Source: Takakia lepidozioides
Lineage: Eukaryota; Streptophyta; Takakiopsida; Takakiales; Takakiaceae
Assembly (NCBI GenBank): GCA_030704615.1
Contig: CM060734.1
Location: 58,544,042 to 58,608,041 of the forward strand
Direction: 5' to 3'
Length of the DNA stretch: 64,000 bases
The position numbers and the translations under genes are program-made. The notes under the pieces were generated by a model. It saw nothing but the letters and a program-made list of their open reading frames with translations. It was not told the DNA's origin and searched no databases. Positions 25,051 to 37,624 of the stretch are shown here, one piece after another (position 1 is the first letter of the stretch; each line of letters opens with the position of its first letter).

Positions 25051-28000
25051 GATGTCCACTTGAATTGTTCTAGAAAAGAAAAAATACCTAGGCAGGTTCA
25101 ACAAATCCTATCTTGTCTGTTTGAAAGGGATTCAGTGCATGTAGGATCGTTGTTATAGAAAGTCTAGCATGAACGCCCCATTCAGGGACTCTGCAATTCC
25201 AACAGGGTTAATGTCTTACTGAGTTAGGCCAAACTCCAGTATCAGGAAGGAATCGCCGTACATTGTTGAGAATAAGGCAAACAGCAGTTTGTTGGCATCT
25301 GTACAATTCAGTATCATTGTAAATGTAATGGACAGCTTGCTAGGTGGCCCAAGCGGTACAACCACAGTAAGCAACATTGTTTTCAGAGGCTACTATTTGA
25401 ATGCTCAATTGATGTCGCAAAACCAAGCCGATGTTCTCCTGAAAGTTTCTGGGTGAGACTTATGGAGCAGACTAGGTTTCTTTGACCAGATGCACTACGA
25501 AATCTTTGTTTCCCAATCACTTGCAGTGAATAAAGTTGCCCAAATCACCCTTCCTTGAAGAGTTATCAGGTAAGCTTGAGTTTCTTGCATCTAAAACATC
25601 TTTGTCAGCCTTCCAAATTCCTCACTTCGGCCTTCATCCCAACTCCAAAGAGCAGCAGGAGCGATTTTCTATTTCTATCCAACATCAGCAACACTCCATG
25701 AACACGTCTTCAGTGTGAAAGCCACAGCCAAGAACTACTTGCCAAGTGATTATCATAAGACGAATCTGTTTGGCAAGAAGAGAGAGAGAGAGAGCGGGAG
25801 AGAGATGGATCGGCAAGAACTTCAAAAGCTTCAGAGCAGGGGGCCAAGCAGCCTGAAAAGCACAGGAGCAAGATGACGTTGGAGAGAAAGAAAGCCGAGC
25901 ACTTTCCGGTTTTCAGTTTTCACGCACAAAGCGCAGGCCCGATTGGCTTGTGAAGCTGATTCTCTACCGTCCAGTTGCATGCGATGAACGACTCGTAGGT
26001 GGATTGCGTGGAAGCCTTGTTTCTGTTTGTTGTGATGGCCGATGGGCTGCGTGTCTCTTTGTAACCTATTCCTCCCTGCTCATCTGCTGTGTAGTTGTTT
26101 CGCAATCTCTCCCTGCGTGATCTGACCCCTAGTTATGTTTCTAGTTTCTACAAACATTTTGATGTACCGATTCCGTATCCGAGGGACGTGTGGCTGCATG
26201 CATCCGTCCAGTCATTGTGCGCGTCTCGCTCCCCCTTTCTCTTGCTCATCTTCCCATGCTTTTTTAATGTAGTTGTTGTGTTCGCAACCTCTTCCCTCTG
26301 AATTCCTCTTCGGTCTTCACATGTCGTCTGCATTAGAGGTGTTACGGCCTCTTGTCAACCGCCATCATACCAGAAGCGTCAGATCCAATTCAGGTGCTAA
26401 CGTAATACCTTCATGAACGGGAGTCAAGCCAGTGTATGCCGTTACCCTACTTCTTTACTTTCGTCTTTATTTTGTTGCATGTACCCGGCCTAATACCCAG
26501 CTCATCTTTCCGCTCGTGCATTCATGTGGCTACCATCCTGTACGTTATTGATCAATCCTCGGTCCTTTGACCTTTCCACCCGTTGCCACGGATCACCTTA
26601 AACCCTAAACCCTGAACACGACTTTCCGTTTAAAGCCTGGGATGTGAAGGATTTGGTCTGTGGTTTTTCGCAGATAAACTGTCGGGGTCAAATTGAGGAT
26701 ACTGTTTCCTGTCATGTGCAAAACTTGTGCCTAGGTATATGAGTTCTGTCTGCAACGTCTGCTTGGCTGGATTGTAACTTCTCGGTATGTCTATGTGAGT
26801 TCAGTTTGCTAGGTCTGCTTGACTGGATTGACTTTTGAGTTTGTAGCACCCAGTTGACCGTTCTTCCTCATTTGCCGATTCCTGTCTATCACTGTTTTGA
26901 AACTGTTTATGGTGAACCCTAATTGGATCTTAATCCAGTCTGTCTGACATTGCTTGTACTCACCACATCCGGATCCCCTCGTTTCCGAGCAGTGATGCAA
27001 TGACGGGGATGAAGAACATGATCTTGATGTACCGATTGAGTATTGGCGCAGCTGCGTACGTTCATCTCCCAATGTGCTTTGTGATGCGTTTCGGTTGCTA
27101 TTGTGTTTCGAACAAGGTCAATCTGTATCAAGCATATTTCCAGGGGTTCTTGATCTGGGTAGCATTCCCAAGCAAAGTTCTTATCTTCAGAGATTGTGTG
27201 AGCGCAGGTTGATGGTGCTGGGGGTTACAACATATGATATTCACCGGTCAATCAAGGCTAATCAGATTCCCCCATCTGAGGCACAGGTGGCAGCATTGTC
27301 AGCTCACATAGATGAATTAAAGCACTCAAAGGCAGTTTCTTCTTTTGATGAGTATGGCCCAGAAGATAAGTCCGTCTGAGGTAATCATGTGTCTTTGCGA
27401 GATTGCTATATTGTTTTCTCTCTCTCTCTCTCTCTCTTCCTGGGTTTTGTGTGACTGGATGGATTCTTTCTTTGGGCTTACGGTGGATGTAATCATCATC
27501 TTCCTTTCTTTCTTTATTTTCTGTATCTCGCACAGAAGTCCTCTAAGAAGATTGAGGCATAGTAAGGCTCCAATGCTTACTCAGGCATTATTGGCAGCCT
27601 CTGGTATGGAAGTCAAGGACCACCTAAATGCCTTTCCCATGCTGGGAACTATGTTTAAGTCGATTTTCAACAGGTTGCCTACCGGAAGGAACCCGCATTT
27701 CAGACCTGTGGCATGATTACAAGGATAGGAAACATGGGACATGGGTACTCTTCTGGAAAAGATGCCCTCTTTGACAGCATGAAATGACACTCACTGCATG
27801 TCCTTCCTCTCAGGTTCATGAGGCTCAAGACAAAGGCTGAAAGCTGTGGCCCTCCTCGGGTTTTGCAAACCCTAGTACAAGGTCATATCGTAGTCTCCTT
27901 AAATTCAACATGCTCACCTTTTCCACTTCGTCCAAAGCCAGTGTGGGGTCTGTGATGAAGGCTGCACCAAAGTCTAGTGAGCACGTCTCCTGTACTCGTG

Positions 28001-28096
28001 TATTTTGGGCAATCAAAATTGTCATCTACCAAGTAGTGTACTGTAGAACAGAAGAGGTGTTGTGAAAGCTAGTTTGTTCTTCAATCATGTTGTATC
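25051..28096. other. Intergenic region with simple repeats and an unassigned ORF
   Basis: About 3 kb with a short AG run (25,783-25,797), a telomere-like AAACCCTAAACCCTGAAC at about 26,599 and a CT microsatellite (27,418-27,438). The plus-strand ORF 27,074-27,379 (101 codons, with YLQRLCERRLMVLGVTTYDI and AQVAALSAHIDELKHSKAV) looks compositionally coding and could be an exon of an unrecognised small gene, perhaps joined to 27,534-27,716 (LLAASGMEVKDHLNAFPMLG). I cannot assign it. Confidence 0.35.
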
Positions 28097-30408
28097 ATGC
28101 AGGACGTGGCTGCGAGGGTGGGGGATGAGGGAGGGACGATTGTAGGGCTTGTTTCAGACACACACGGTGTTTTGGACACTGAAACTGTCTTTCTTTTGCG
28201 AAGAGCCACTAACACCATCATCCATGCAGGTAATTGTTATTTTTCTTCCTCTTTCTCAATCCCCACATGGAGAAATAGGGGAGAGGAGGGTGATGTCACG
28301 GTCTAGGCTATGATTGCCCCTATCGTGACCTTTGGAACTAAAACCATTGTGTTACCTTTGATTGATTTAGGTGATGTAGGGGACAGCAAGCGGACGAACC
28401 GCCTCTCTGCTAAGGCAGTGATCCAGCGCTTACAGGTTGGGACTGGGAAGGATGTGGTTGCTGTGGCTGGAAATGTTGATGAAGGGTGAGCATTCTCTAG
28501 CAACGTATTTCATGAGTACTTGATATTCCCCCTCTGCATCTTTTTACCATCCATCACCTGATCTATCTGGTTGTAATCAACAGCGGGGTGCGAGTATAAT
28601 CTATAGTTCGCTCATGTATCTATATCATTTTGAGGCTGCAAACTATCAATCGGAAGTTGCATTAGAGTTGTGAGAAGAGAGCTCTTTCTTATATGTTTAG
28701 TCCAAAATTACGCAGTTAGGTGAGATTTTTTAATTATAAACGTATTTATTTCCATTGTCTTGCACCCATGTGCATTTGAGCATGGTGCCATGGCGGTGGC
28801 TGAATTGCTACATACAGTCCCAGATTGTCTTTGTGGTGGATTTCTTGTCAATGATTTGACCATAAATACAGTAGATTTTATCCTTGATGGATACAGAGAG
28901 TGGAAGTTTGCTTCATGCCTTCAATTAGAATGAAAATACTGGGAAAAAATCCTGTACACACATTCCCAAGTTTGTATTGATCCAGTACCTCTCAGCTCCT
29001 TGTTGCAAATACCTTTGTGAAGGGTTGCAGTAAGATCCCAAGCTAAAATGAGTATTGTATGTATCCCAGTGCAATTTTCTAATGGGGCCTTTGGCAGGTG
29101 CTCAATGGGGTAGTAGGCTACACAATGTTAAGCTATGTTTTTTGTGTTTCATCTGGCCTCTTGACAATCAGGGAGACGTTGCTTCGAGAGTAAGGGGGTT
29201 CAGTTTATCTTCATGTCTGTGTTGGGAACCAGGGCAGTGTTGCAGACTTACTCGCTTCACAGATTGTGACCATTGTTGGCAAGAAGATTTTGATTATGTA
29301 AGCAGCTACATGCACAACTCCTCTGCTTGGTGAAATAGAGATGCATGCATTAGCAATTCCCTGTGATTAATGTTGCCTACGATGTGAGGTCAATGTGGTG
29401 CCAAACTTGACAGACTAAGAAGCTTGATGCCCATTCTAAACTCCAGCACCAATTTGACAAGTCTGGTGCTGGTTGTACTGCCAGTCACACTTACTATGAG
29501 AGACGTGGTTGTCCCGAAGCTTGATCAAATTCATGTATGTCTTCTGTACTTGTAGAGCCCCTTGCACTGACTGTAATATATCACCTGTGTTTCTGCAAAA
29601 CTTGTGATGTTAGTATTCTTCTTTCTCAGGCACATTTGTGGTTTCCCTGCAAACGACTCCCAACAAGCCAGGGTGCTGATAGGCACCACAGCTCCTGACA
29701 TTGTTGTGTTTGGGCATTCACATGTGCCAGGGGCACTTTGGCATCAAGGCATTCTCTACATCAATCGTGAGTTTCCGTTTCCTTACGATCTTACAGAGCT
29801 GCAAATATCACTGCAGTAGTGTACCGACAAAAAGTCTTTCTGTCAATTGTTTTATCCAGCAGTGAAAGTCGAGACTCCAGGGGTGAAGCAGAAGTATGGT
29901 TTTTGTCAAGCTTACGGGCTGGAGGAATGAGCAAGTGGGTGCCATTTGCCCCTAACATATGGAAGGTGGCATTTCCCTGAAAAGGACAATTGGCTCGGCC
30001 CATAGGGTAGCTCATTATCATGTGGTGATGTTAATTTTAGTGGTGTACAGAACTTATCCTGATTCTCTATTTATATTAACTTGTGATCTTATCTGAAGCA
30101 GAGCTGGATTTTGGTTTGTCTGTGTAGCTGGGAGTGCAGGGCCCCGCAGGTTCAAGCTTCCACGCTGTCTTGCTTTTCTGAGTATCACTCCGTCTGGTAG
30201 TATGGATGTGGAATTTGCACCTGTAACCACTTTGCCACATGATTTTACCACCATACCCCCTCCATTACATGTTCATGGGGGCAGCGTCAACCTTCCTCCC
30301 ACTGCAAACTTGGATAGGGTTCAAAGTGTAGCAAATGAAGTAGAAAACTGTGGCAGGTGTAGAACGACTGTAAAAGTTGAGTGGAAAACTAAGCGGAAAC
30401 GCCTCTGA
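28097..30408 (+). CDS. Metallophosphoesterase, YfcE/MJ0936 type
   Basis: Five exons (28,097-28,229; 28,371-28,485; 29,238-29,297; 29,630-29,766; 30,128-30,408), all GT-AG, sum to 726 nt, giving 241 residues. Metal-binding motifs seen: DTHG in GLVSDTHGVL, GNVD in VVAVAGNVDEG, and GHSH in VVFGHSHVPG, followed by the family's NPGSAGPRRF turn. The family binds two divalent metals and hydrolyses phosphodiesters; the natural substrate of plant members is not known. The usual HGH motif between the second and last motifs reads MHICG, two residues shorter, because exon 3 ends AT|GTAAGC. The C-terminal 60 residues are a basic tail ending KTKRKRL. The ATG at 28,097 lies right at a possible splice acceptor, so an upstream exon cannot be excluded. 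Confidence 0.88.
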
Positions 30409-32263
30409 TGCAGTTGCCATGGCAACTGCCGATGGGTTTGCAGTTCAATTGTCGAAGTGAGCAATTGTGATCCTCTTAAGTAAAATGGGATTGTGTTCTC
30501 CTATGCCCACTATTCCCGGTATGACTTCAGAAAGTCTGCCAGTTTCACCTCATCCCCTAGTGATCCCCCTAGTTTGCAACAAAGCTGAGCACTGGGTTTA
30601 TGAACAGATCTTATAACCTTCGCCACTAACATGGTGTTCAGAAAAACCCACACAAATCCATCAAACTTTTGAGTTCCCGTAGCTCTTGTAGTTACTCAGG
30701 TCAATGCACAGGCAAACACACAAATTTCGTCCGATACCTCAGCTCAAACTATGATTGTCCTTTTGCCAATGGATTCAGGCAACCTATTCAAGTTGTGACA
30801 GCACAAAAAATGCAGGTGCATGAGGAGATGGATTTAGTCTCTCAGACTGTCAAATATCGCAGAGGTGTGCAAGTTGAGCACCTCAAGCTTTGTTGTGTTC
30901 CAGTTCCACTTTAGCTTTGACAATTGTCCAATTGAGTATGGTAACTTGATCAAAAATATTGGTATGCCCATGATGGTTCAATGCTTTGAAGGAAACACTT
31001 GAGACCAAGGATACCTCCAAGACCACACGCTCATAAGACCTATGCATGACTTGTGGGTAGATTTGCAGTTGAGCAAGGCCCCTAACATCAACATGCTTGT
31101 TTAGGGCAAAGGATCCTAAACACTTTGACAATTAACTTGCTTTCTTTTTAGGCTTTAGTCCTGTGCTCAATTGGATCTATGCTCCGCTCACTTCATCACC
31201 AACTACCAACACCCTGGCTGTCACCTTTCCTCTAACAACTGCCACCAAAGCCCAACTCCTTAGGTCTAGTTCTAATCCTATTCATGCATTCCACAATTTC
31301 ACTCAAGTCACAGTCTTGGAGTCCAAGTAGGATCGCTTGTATCTTCATGGTGTATAGTAGCCTCTTCTTCCTAAGTTCTTACTCCTATAGTCAAATCCAT
31401 TATCCCATATTTATCTCCCTCTAGTCTTCTCTCTATCTCACTGTCTCTCTGCTCTGCTCCTACCTTAGTCCGTACTCCATATGACAAGGATCACACAGTA
31501 AAAGATCATTCTACCTTCATCGGCCTATGCGCTCTTGATTCAGTGCACTTGCTGTTCAAAATAGTACCCCCTAGTTGTCATTCAAGGATTATTCCATGTG
31601 TTTTCACATTGAATATTCACCAATATTACGTATTACTTTGGATGTTTTTTGTTTTTTTCAATAAATTTCATTTTTCTGGTGCCCACATCGGAAAAATATA
31701 CATGACGACACTGCGCACCTGTAATTGCCTGCATTTCTTAAAAGAGCCATTATAGGTTTGTGTACCTTACCGGTGAAGAGTTCTATACCCTCTATCCTTG
31801 CATTGTATCACGACTTAGTGTTTACTAGTCAGTTTGGGTTGAAGAGATTGTGGCTCCGAACGCAAATAGTTTTATTGGAAAGGTATGCATAAGGATGTGG
31901 CTGACTATCTATGTATAAACTTCCGGGAGCATTGATGGTAATTGAGCTATAGTCCAAACCTGTGGGTATGGATCCGGTAGGCCCTCTTAATCCATAGTTG
32001 CACAAAATGTCACGTGGGCACTCACATCCTAATTGCACCTCAAAAATTGACTTTACGTTTTGTAATGTTTTTTAATTTTAACTTCTACACTGCAGCCCCA
32101 AGTGCCCCTAGGAGTAAGGGGGCGGCTTAAGCAGATATTCTGTAAGGGGCGTCCTCACCCGAATTACCCTTTGTTGGGCGCAAGAAAAACATCCCTTCAC
32201 AATCAGCAACCAAGTAGTCTTCACAAGCAACAACCGAGTTTTACTAGACCCCAACTGCCACAT
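30409..32263. other. Intergenic, no gene recognised
   Basis: About 1.85 kb with only short ORFs on both strands and no recognisable domain. It separates the metallophosphoesterase gene from LINE debris. I see no tRNA, tandem repeat or terminal-repeat structure. Confidence 0.45.
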
Positions 32264-32269
32264 CTGTCT

Positions 32270-32301
<32 letters not shown>

Positions 32302-32345
32302 AGGAAAGGGGACGGAGGCCCTTTTAATCAAATTAATTAAAATAA
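32264..32345 (-). mobile_element. LINE 3' tail, reversed, with (TTTA)n end
   Basis: On the minus strand this reads GATTAAAAGGGCCTCCGTCC, then CCTTTCC, and a run of AAAT units (seven or more copies of TTTA on the plus strand, 32,272-32,301). The GGGCCTCYGTCCCC motif next to an A-rich tail recurs in similar form near 33,860, 44,110 and 44,490. This suggests the 3' end of one plant LINE lineage. No coding part is attached. Confidence 0.55.
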
Positions 32346-33887
32346 ACGTCATCTCCCTTTCTCTTCAGCTGCACTCAAAGACTCCTAGACAGATTCCTGG
32401 TAGCTCTTTTCACTCCCATCAGAGACTAGAGTATGTTGTTGGACCCCAGAATCAAAGGAAATGGATCCTGTACCGCCACCACCCTTGGCTGAGCTTCAAT
32501 TCGATCCCAATGAATGGTCCTAGGCCTTCTCAAGGACACCGGAACCCTTCTTCAACTATACCACCAAGAAAGGTTACAAAGCTTTGTCCAACCCTAAAGC
32601 ACTGCATGCAAAATGGGAGGCAAGATGGGAGCACCTTAGATTCAGGAATGAGAACTGGGCATTGATCTGGGCCTCAGAATGGATAAAAACTCTCCCTGCT
32701 AAGATAGCAGCTTTCCTCTGGCAACTTGTTAATAGAGTTCTAAAGGTCGAGGAGTGGCTTCAGTTCGACGAAACTCTCCACTGCTCTTGCTGCTCGTCTG
32801 GCATCCTCGAGACCATCGAACACAGTCTGTTGGATTGCCAAGCCCCTGCTAAATTGTGGCCCTTCATCAGATCATGGGACACCACACACCTGTCCATTTT
32901 CAGATATTTTGCTCAATTATGACCCTAACTCGAAGCAAAAGATCATTCAGCTGTGCTATCTTTGAGACTCTTAGAAGCTCCACCCTATGGCACCTGTGGA
33001 AAGCACGATGTGTGAAAACTTTCTCTGGAAAAACCACGACCCTCTCTGCTATTCTATCTTGTATCTTTTATGTCCTTGGAATTGAATCCAGGAAAGCGTG
33101 GATCAAAGTGTGTGCAGACATCAAGTGTAGACCGACTAGTGCAGCGGACATCCACGCCGCATTTCAAAACTCATGGGGGAGGCAAAGCCTCATCTGCGAA
33201 AGCCCCTCCATCGACTCCTGCGTCTGGACAGAGTTGCCCCCACCTAGCTGGAGAGACCTCCGTAACCCCATTCACAACGTCATCTAAGTTCGAGCGCGAA
33301 ATAAATTGGAAACATATCAAAACCACTACAAGGGCCTCCAGGCCTCTTATCGGTGACCGTTTCATCTGCTCTATCATTACTGACTCGATCTTAATCGCCT
33401 CAGCTCTTTGAAATTGAAGAGGTGACAGATCTCTTGAAGCAATTGACTTTGTTTTCTAAACCTACTATTGGTTGCCCACAAATTTATTCACTAGAAGGAA
33501 GAATGACATTTGAAAATTCCACATGGATCTCCGGAAAGTGAGATATGGGAACGTATCGATCCATATGCAAACATTGAAATTGAAAGATGACAAACCCATA
33601 TTAGACTCAGTGGCACACGAGCGACATTTTCGTCATGTCTAGGCATTCGATGTGATTACCATGTTTCTAAAACAACACCCTAGCTGGATGAGACAGTTTC
33701 AGATCTGTAGAAAGTAGGATATCTACATTGCAGGTTGCAAACTGTCTACAGTTATTTTCAGTCAATTTGACATGTAACTCTATAGACTGGGAGCACGGCA
33801 GTGTCTCGATTATTAGCCTGTAAGATTATTTTTCCTTACCATCTCAATAAAATTTTGGGCTCCATCCCCTTTGATTAAAAAAAAAGA
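32346..33887 (+). mobile_element. 5'-truncated LINE fragment with zf-RVT domain
   Basis: Broken plus-strand frames (32,584-32,922, 32,856-33,287) encode WKARWEHLRF-like and WASEWIKTLPAKIAAFLWQL sequences, then a Cys/His cluster (CSCCSSGILETIEHSLLDC) typical of the zf-RVT domain at the end of plant L1-type ORF2. The 3' end reads AATAAAATTTTGGGC, CCATCCCCTTTGATT and an A-rich tail at about 33,877-33,893. At least one frameshift and stops make it non-functional. The left junction is not sharp. Confidence 0.75.
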
Positions 33888-34250
33888 AAAACTCTATAAA
33901 TGTTGTGTTACTATCACATGGATAAACGTTAAAGAAGAGTCTTTAAGAGAGGGAGACAACACTCCGGCCATCCAGATGTTCATGTAAGAAAGGCTTGTGT
34001 AGTTACAGCGCCAAGTTCCACCACCTCTCTCATCATCCCAAAAAAATCTGTCTTATGGCAATTTTTTTCTTGCCTTGTTCAACTCATTGGGGTTCCAGGC
34101 TCCAACTCTTTTCTGAGACAGCTATGCATTCCGGACCTGGAGAACCTTACTTCTAAAATGCGCGTTTTTAGCAATGGCACACAGAGGACCACATACAGTA
34201 ACTGCTCAAATGGAGTTGAAAAAGACAGTGTGAATGTAGGGCCAGGCTAT

Positions 34251-35891
34251 CTAGTAATGGAAGAGCAACCCAGAATCTGGCCCTGACTCGGTAAGAAGCT
34301 CCCAATCTCCAGCAGTGTATCCACCCTTTGGTATGTCATCGTGGATGGGACGTTGTGCATGCGAATATGCACAGTATTTTGCACTGTAGGTTGGCACTCC
34401 TGATAGTGGTTCGGACAGTGACATCCCAATCCCTAGTTCACCCGCCACAATCAGATTTAGCTACGTCAAAAATACCTTCCAGTAGTAATAATCTGGATCC
34501 CTCGTCCGATGCATCCATTGTCAAAGCGAAGCTGAAAAGGAGTGCAACAAATTGTAACAGTAGCACTGTATTCACTTTTCTTACTGTCGTATGCTGCTAC
34601 AGGATGGTCACAGTTTGCTGCAAAAGCTAGAGAACCCCACTCGTGAAGTCATGAGTATGGATGCAGTAACGAACTCTAGAATTCCATCTAAGTACTCTAG
34701 ACTCTCTTGTTCATCCTGAACTCCCCCAACTAAATCAGTCGAGAAATTTAAGGCAGCTGACACTGCAACTGTCGCTAGCAAGGCTGACGATTATGGTCTC
34801 GGGAACACAAACAAAAGATTTCAAATGTTTCACTAGGCTGTTTCAGAGTGAGAGGTCACCTATACCATGAGTGATGCACAGAACGTTTTCCCTAGGGAAA
34901 CTGTCAGCAGCAACTTTGAAAGTGATGGCATAGCGGTCACAAGCATCATCATAAGTCTCCTTCCACGCGGGTAGCTGCATGAGAGCTAAAATTAAATGAA
35001 TGAGAAGGAAACTAGGTTCGAACTATTACACAACCCAGACACAAATTACTGAAAAAGTTCTGAGGGGAAGTGGAAAGTGGTCTACTTACCATTGACCAAA
35101 TTGGCTGTACTGAACTGTCGAGAGTGCCACTAGGAAGCAAGGCCCAAAGCTCTGGCAGCGGCAAAGTCCAGGCCACTTGACGACAATCCATGTCTTGGGG
35201 CTGAGGTTGGCAGATAAATATTGCGTTCATCACCTGTGCCAAGCCATTTTCTATTGACACCTGCCCCACTCAACGCCATCCACCCACAATACATGTCTGA
35301 TGATACAAACGATATTTCATGTATGAGTAACCATAATGGCCCGAATTACAAAATAGTCTATGATTTGGGAAGCCTCTTGAGGCATGCATTGCGTGATGGA
35401 CCCCTAGACATTTTAGAAAAATGGGGGTTGCAATCCCGACTTTACGCATTCACAGCTAGCCAAAGCTCGCAAAGCACACAGTACTTGATAAAGCACCGAT
35501 AACAAGTTACCTTCACCTTGGATGGGTCGATGACAGCCCCAAGGCTACTGTGGGCCTCGCTAGATTGCGCCACCAAGCAGAGCCCAGTAACAACCTCTGC
35601 AGCTGTTTGCACACAACGTAAGAAAGGGGAAACCAAGACACGGTTTACTTCCCATCCATCACTACGCAAGAATTTGCCCACCACCCAGGCCTGCTGCTTC
35701 CCCAAATCTGTGAGAGGGGGATCCCAAGGGCGGGCAGCAGTTGAAGCCCAGAGGGAGTCTACATCATCCAGTCCCTCCCCATGCCACATGATGAATAGGT
35801 TTTGCATGAACGGATCTACCGAATTCGTCTCTGCCGTGTCAGGTCCCCTGGTAACATTTTCAGAGTTGCAATCGTAGTTTTCTGTTGTCAT
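34251..35891 (-). CDS. Histidine phosphatase superfamily protein (phosphoglycerate-mutase-like)
   Basis: Four exons: 35,511-35,891; 35,090-35,260; 34,860-34,974; 34,251-34,432. They are GT-AG and in frame, giving 282 residues. Family blocks are PWDPPLTDLGKQQAWVVGKF, RVLVSPFLRCVQTAAEVV, WKETYDDACDRYAITFK, VLCITHG and YCAYSHAQRP, as in plant phosphoglycerate-mutase-like proteins related to UBASH3/TFIIIC-tau55. The signature RHG at residues 34-36 reads WHG (FIMWHGEG): the phospho-accepting His is kept but the phosphate-binding Arg is Trp (TGG instead of CGG). The second catalytic His (THG) is present; the Glu that usually follows it is Ile. Activity may therefore be lost; a regulatory or decaying copy is possible. 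Confidence 0.85.
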
Positions 35892-37206
35892 CTGAAGAAC
35901 AATGAGAATAAAAGCTCACTAAAAAATTATGGTCGAAGAAACGTTAAAAGTTTAGATTCACAAATGTGGAGAATCGACTGCTTTTAGGCTTCAGTATTAC
36001 TTCGGGTTCTTCGGCGTCGAACGTTTCTGAATATTGGTTACGAGACGCAGAGTTAGCACTGCAACATAAAGAGCACAGTGCACATGCACGGTCGGAGTCG
36101 GAGGGGAAAGACTGTCATGCAACTGTAGAGCCGTTGGCAAAGGTGAACTACAGGCGATGGGAGATAGAGAACAAAAACGAGACACAAGATATCCATGGAG
36201 AAAGAGCGTGCGTCAAATCATTTCTACAAAATACAAATGACATATTGTGCAAGCCAACACCGAGGATTCCAATGTCCGCAAGGACCCAGGTGCCTGTTCA
36301 GTCTAACAAATCATCCGACAGCTCGAGAACCCAGCTCAAGTTGAAAGCCGAGAACCAAGAGTCGTTAACGCTGGCCGTGAGAAGAGACAGAGAATACAGC
36401 CTGACGGTGAACTACCACAAAACGTACAACATCCGAGACCGGTGGACCCACCACTAGAAGCTGCATTTAAGAAGGAAAGCTCGCAGGCGTACAAGGCGTC
36501 TTCTTCTTGTTCTCTGTCGATTCATCCCATCTCGTTGCTTTGTTTAAGCAATGTTGTAGCAGCTCAGCAACTATACATCTTCTTTGCCTTGTGGCAGGTA
36601 TAAATTATGTCCACTCATACCACTGTGTTGGTGACTTTCGAGCATGTACTCGTACTAAAGTCTCACTGCACAACGTAAAATTTAGTGTGGGCTACTTACT
36701 CCAGGTAACTTTGACATTCCTCGGGGGTACCACCTATTGAATCTTCTGCATGGTGCTATGAGCACGCCAGATGGAAGGAAGGTGAGACTCGAGAGCCAGC
36801 AGGCTAGGTAAGGTAACAGGTTGCATGCGCCACGGATTGAACGGTGCGATATCAATTCTTAGCTTACTCGTCTGCGGGTGGCGGATGGCATCACCACCTC
36901 TCTCCACAGGAACACACGAGTGTTGCGTGATTTCGCCCCAAGCGCGGATGTGGACTGCTATTTGACGAGAGGTAAGTAGGCTAGCCAGACTCGACTGCGC
37001 TCGCAGCTTGCGCGTCGGACAGCCTCTAACTTAGCCGCTCAGGACTTAGCCGCTCAGGATTCCACTTTCAAACACCATGCCGACAGCTATCTTTAGATGT
37101 CCACTATTTTTGTCGTTTTATACTGATCAGATATGACCAGTTTCAGCAGCTTCGACAAACTAGCTGTAACCAGTATCGCTAACAAGCGCACCGCAATCAC
37201 ATCTCT
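35892..37206. other. Upstream region of the histidine-phosphatase gene
   Basis: This stretch should contain that gene's promoter. A 163-codon plus-strand ORF (35,966-36,457) starts about 75 bp from the phosphatase start codon on the other strand; it is hydrophilic, has no recognisable domain and was not accepted as a gene. Confidence 0.4.
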
Positions 37207-37391
37207 TCAAAGGCCATTTAGAAATGATGGGCTGCATCTAATACACTTGCTTGTTTTCTATATAAATTTAAATTAGTGTACATCTGTAGCATGGAAGTGG
37301 CTGTAGCTCAATGGAAAGCAATGAAAAGCTCTTGATCTGGGTTCAAATCCTAGCAGCCACACGCATTGTTTTTTGTTTCTCAATAAGCACC
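37207..37391 (+). repeat. Tandem duplication copy A with tRNA-like module
   Basis: Matches copy B at 38,205 over about 190 bp, with the same order: AAAGGCCATTT, GATGGGCTGCAT, an AT-rich stretch, and a tRNA-like module at 37,297-37,360. The module is bounded by GTGGCTG and CAGCCAC, a perfect 7-bp stem, with a B-box-like GGTTCAAATCC. At 64 nt it is too short for a canonical tRNA. The copy is split at 37,391 by a SINE; it resumes at 37,625 (GTTAGCTGACTGACCTC) and again at about 37,783 (TCGGTTTCTACAGGACCTC). Confidence 0.75.
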
Positions 37392-37624
37392 ACCAACAGT
37401 CAGTAGCTCAGTTGGTAAAGTGCACTGAGTGCCATCCGGATGACCCTGGGGTCAAATCCTGCTACTTGACGGGTGTGGTACGCTCTTCTCCCCCTTCCCT
37501 GCGCAGTGTCGCATCAGAAAGCCTTACGGCGAGGTTACTGAGAGGTTATTTTCTCCTCTCTCTATCAAGGGGCCTGATTTGTGAGCTGTAGCTCCCAAGT
37601 GTTTCCCTTAAAACAAAAAGCACC
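37385..37624 (+). mobile_element. tRNA-derived SINE with 7-bp target-site duplication
   Basis: The element (37,392-37,617, 226 bp) is flanked by AAGCACC at 37,385-37,391 and 37,618-37,624. Comparison with copy B (38,205 onward), which lacks it, confirms it as an insertion. Its head has an RNA polymerase III A box TAGCTCAGTTGG (37,404-37,415) and a B box GGGTCAAATCC (37,449-37,459), with AGTAGC/GCTACT as the remnant of an acceptor stem. It ends in an A-rich TTAAAACAAA. No coding capacity. Confidence 0.88.

Noticed and set aside
26599-26617. Telomere or interstitial telomeric array
   Set aside because: Only two imperfect AAACCCT units; no array.
27418-27438. CT run as a regulatory element
   Set aside because: Ordinary microsatellite in an intergenic or intronic stretch.
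35740-35800. RNA editing restoring RHG from WHG
   Set aside because: U-to-C editing is an organelle process; this is a nuclear intron-containing gene.
35966-36457. 163-codon plus-strand ORF as a gene
   Set aside because: No domain, no splice context, and it overlaps the promoter region of the phosphatase gene on the other strand.
37297-37360. Functional tRNA gene
   Set aside because: The acceptor stem and B box are good, but 64 nt is too short and no proper anticodon arm can be drawn; it is also duplicated within a repeat.
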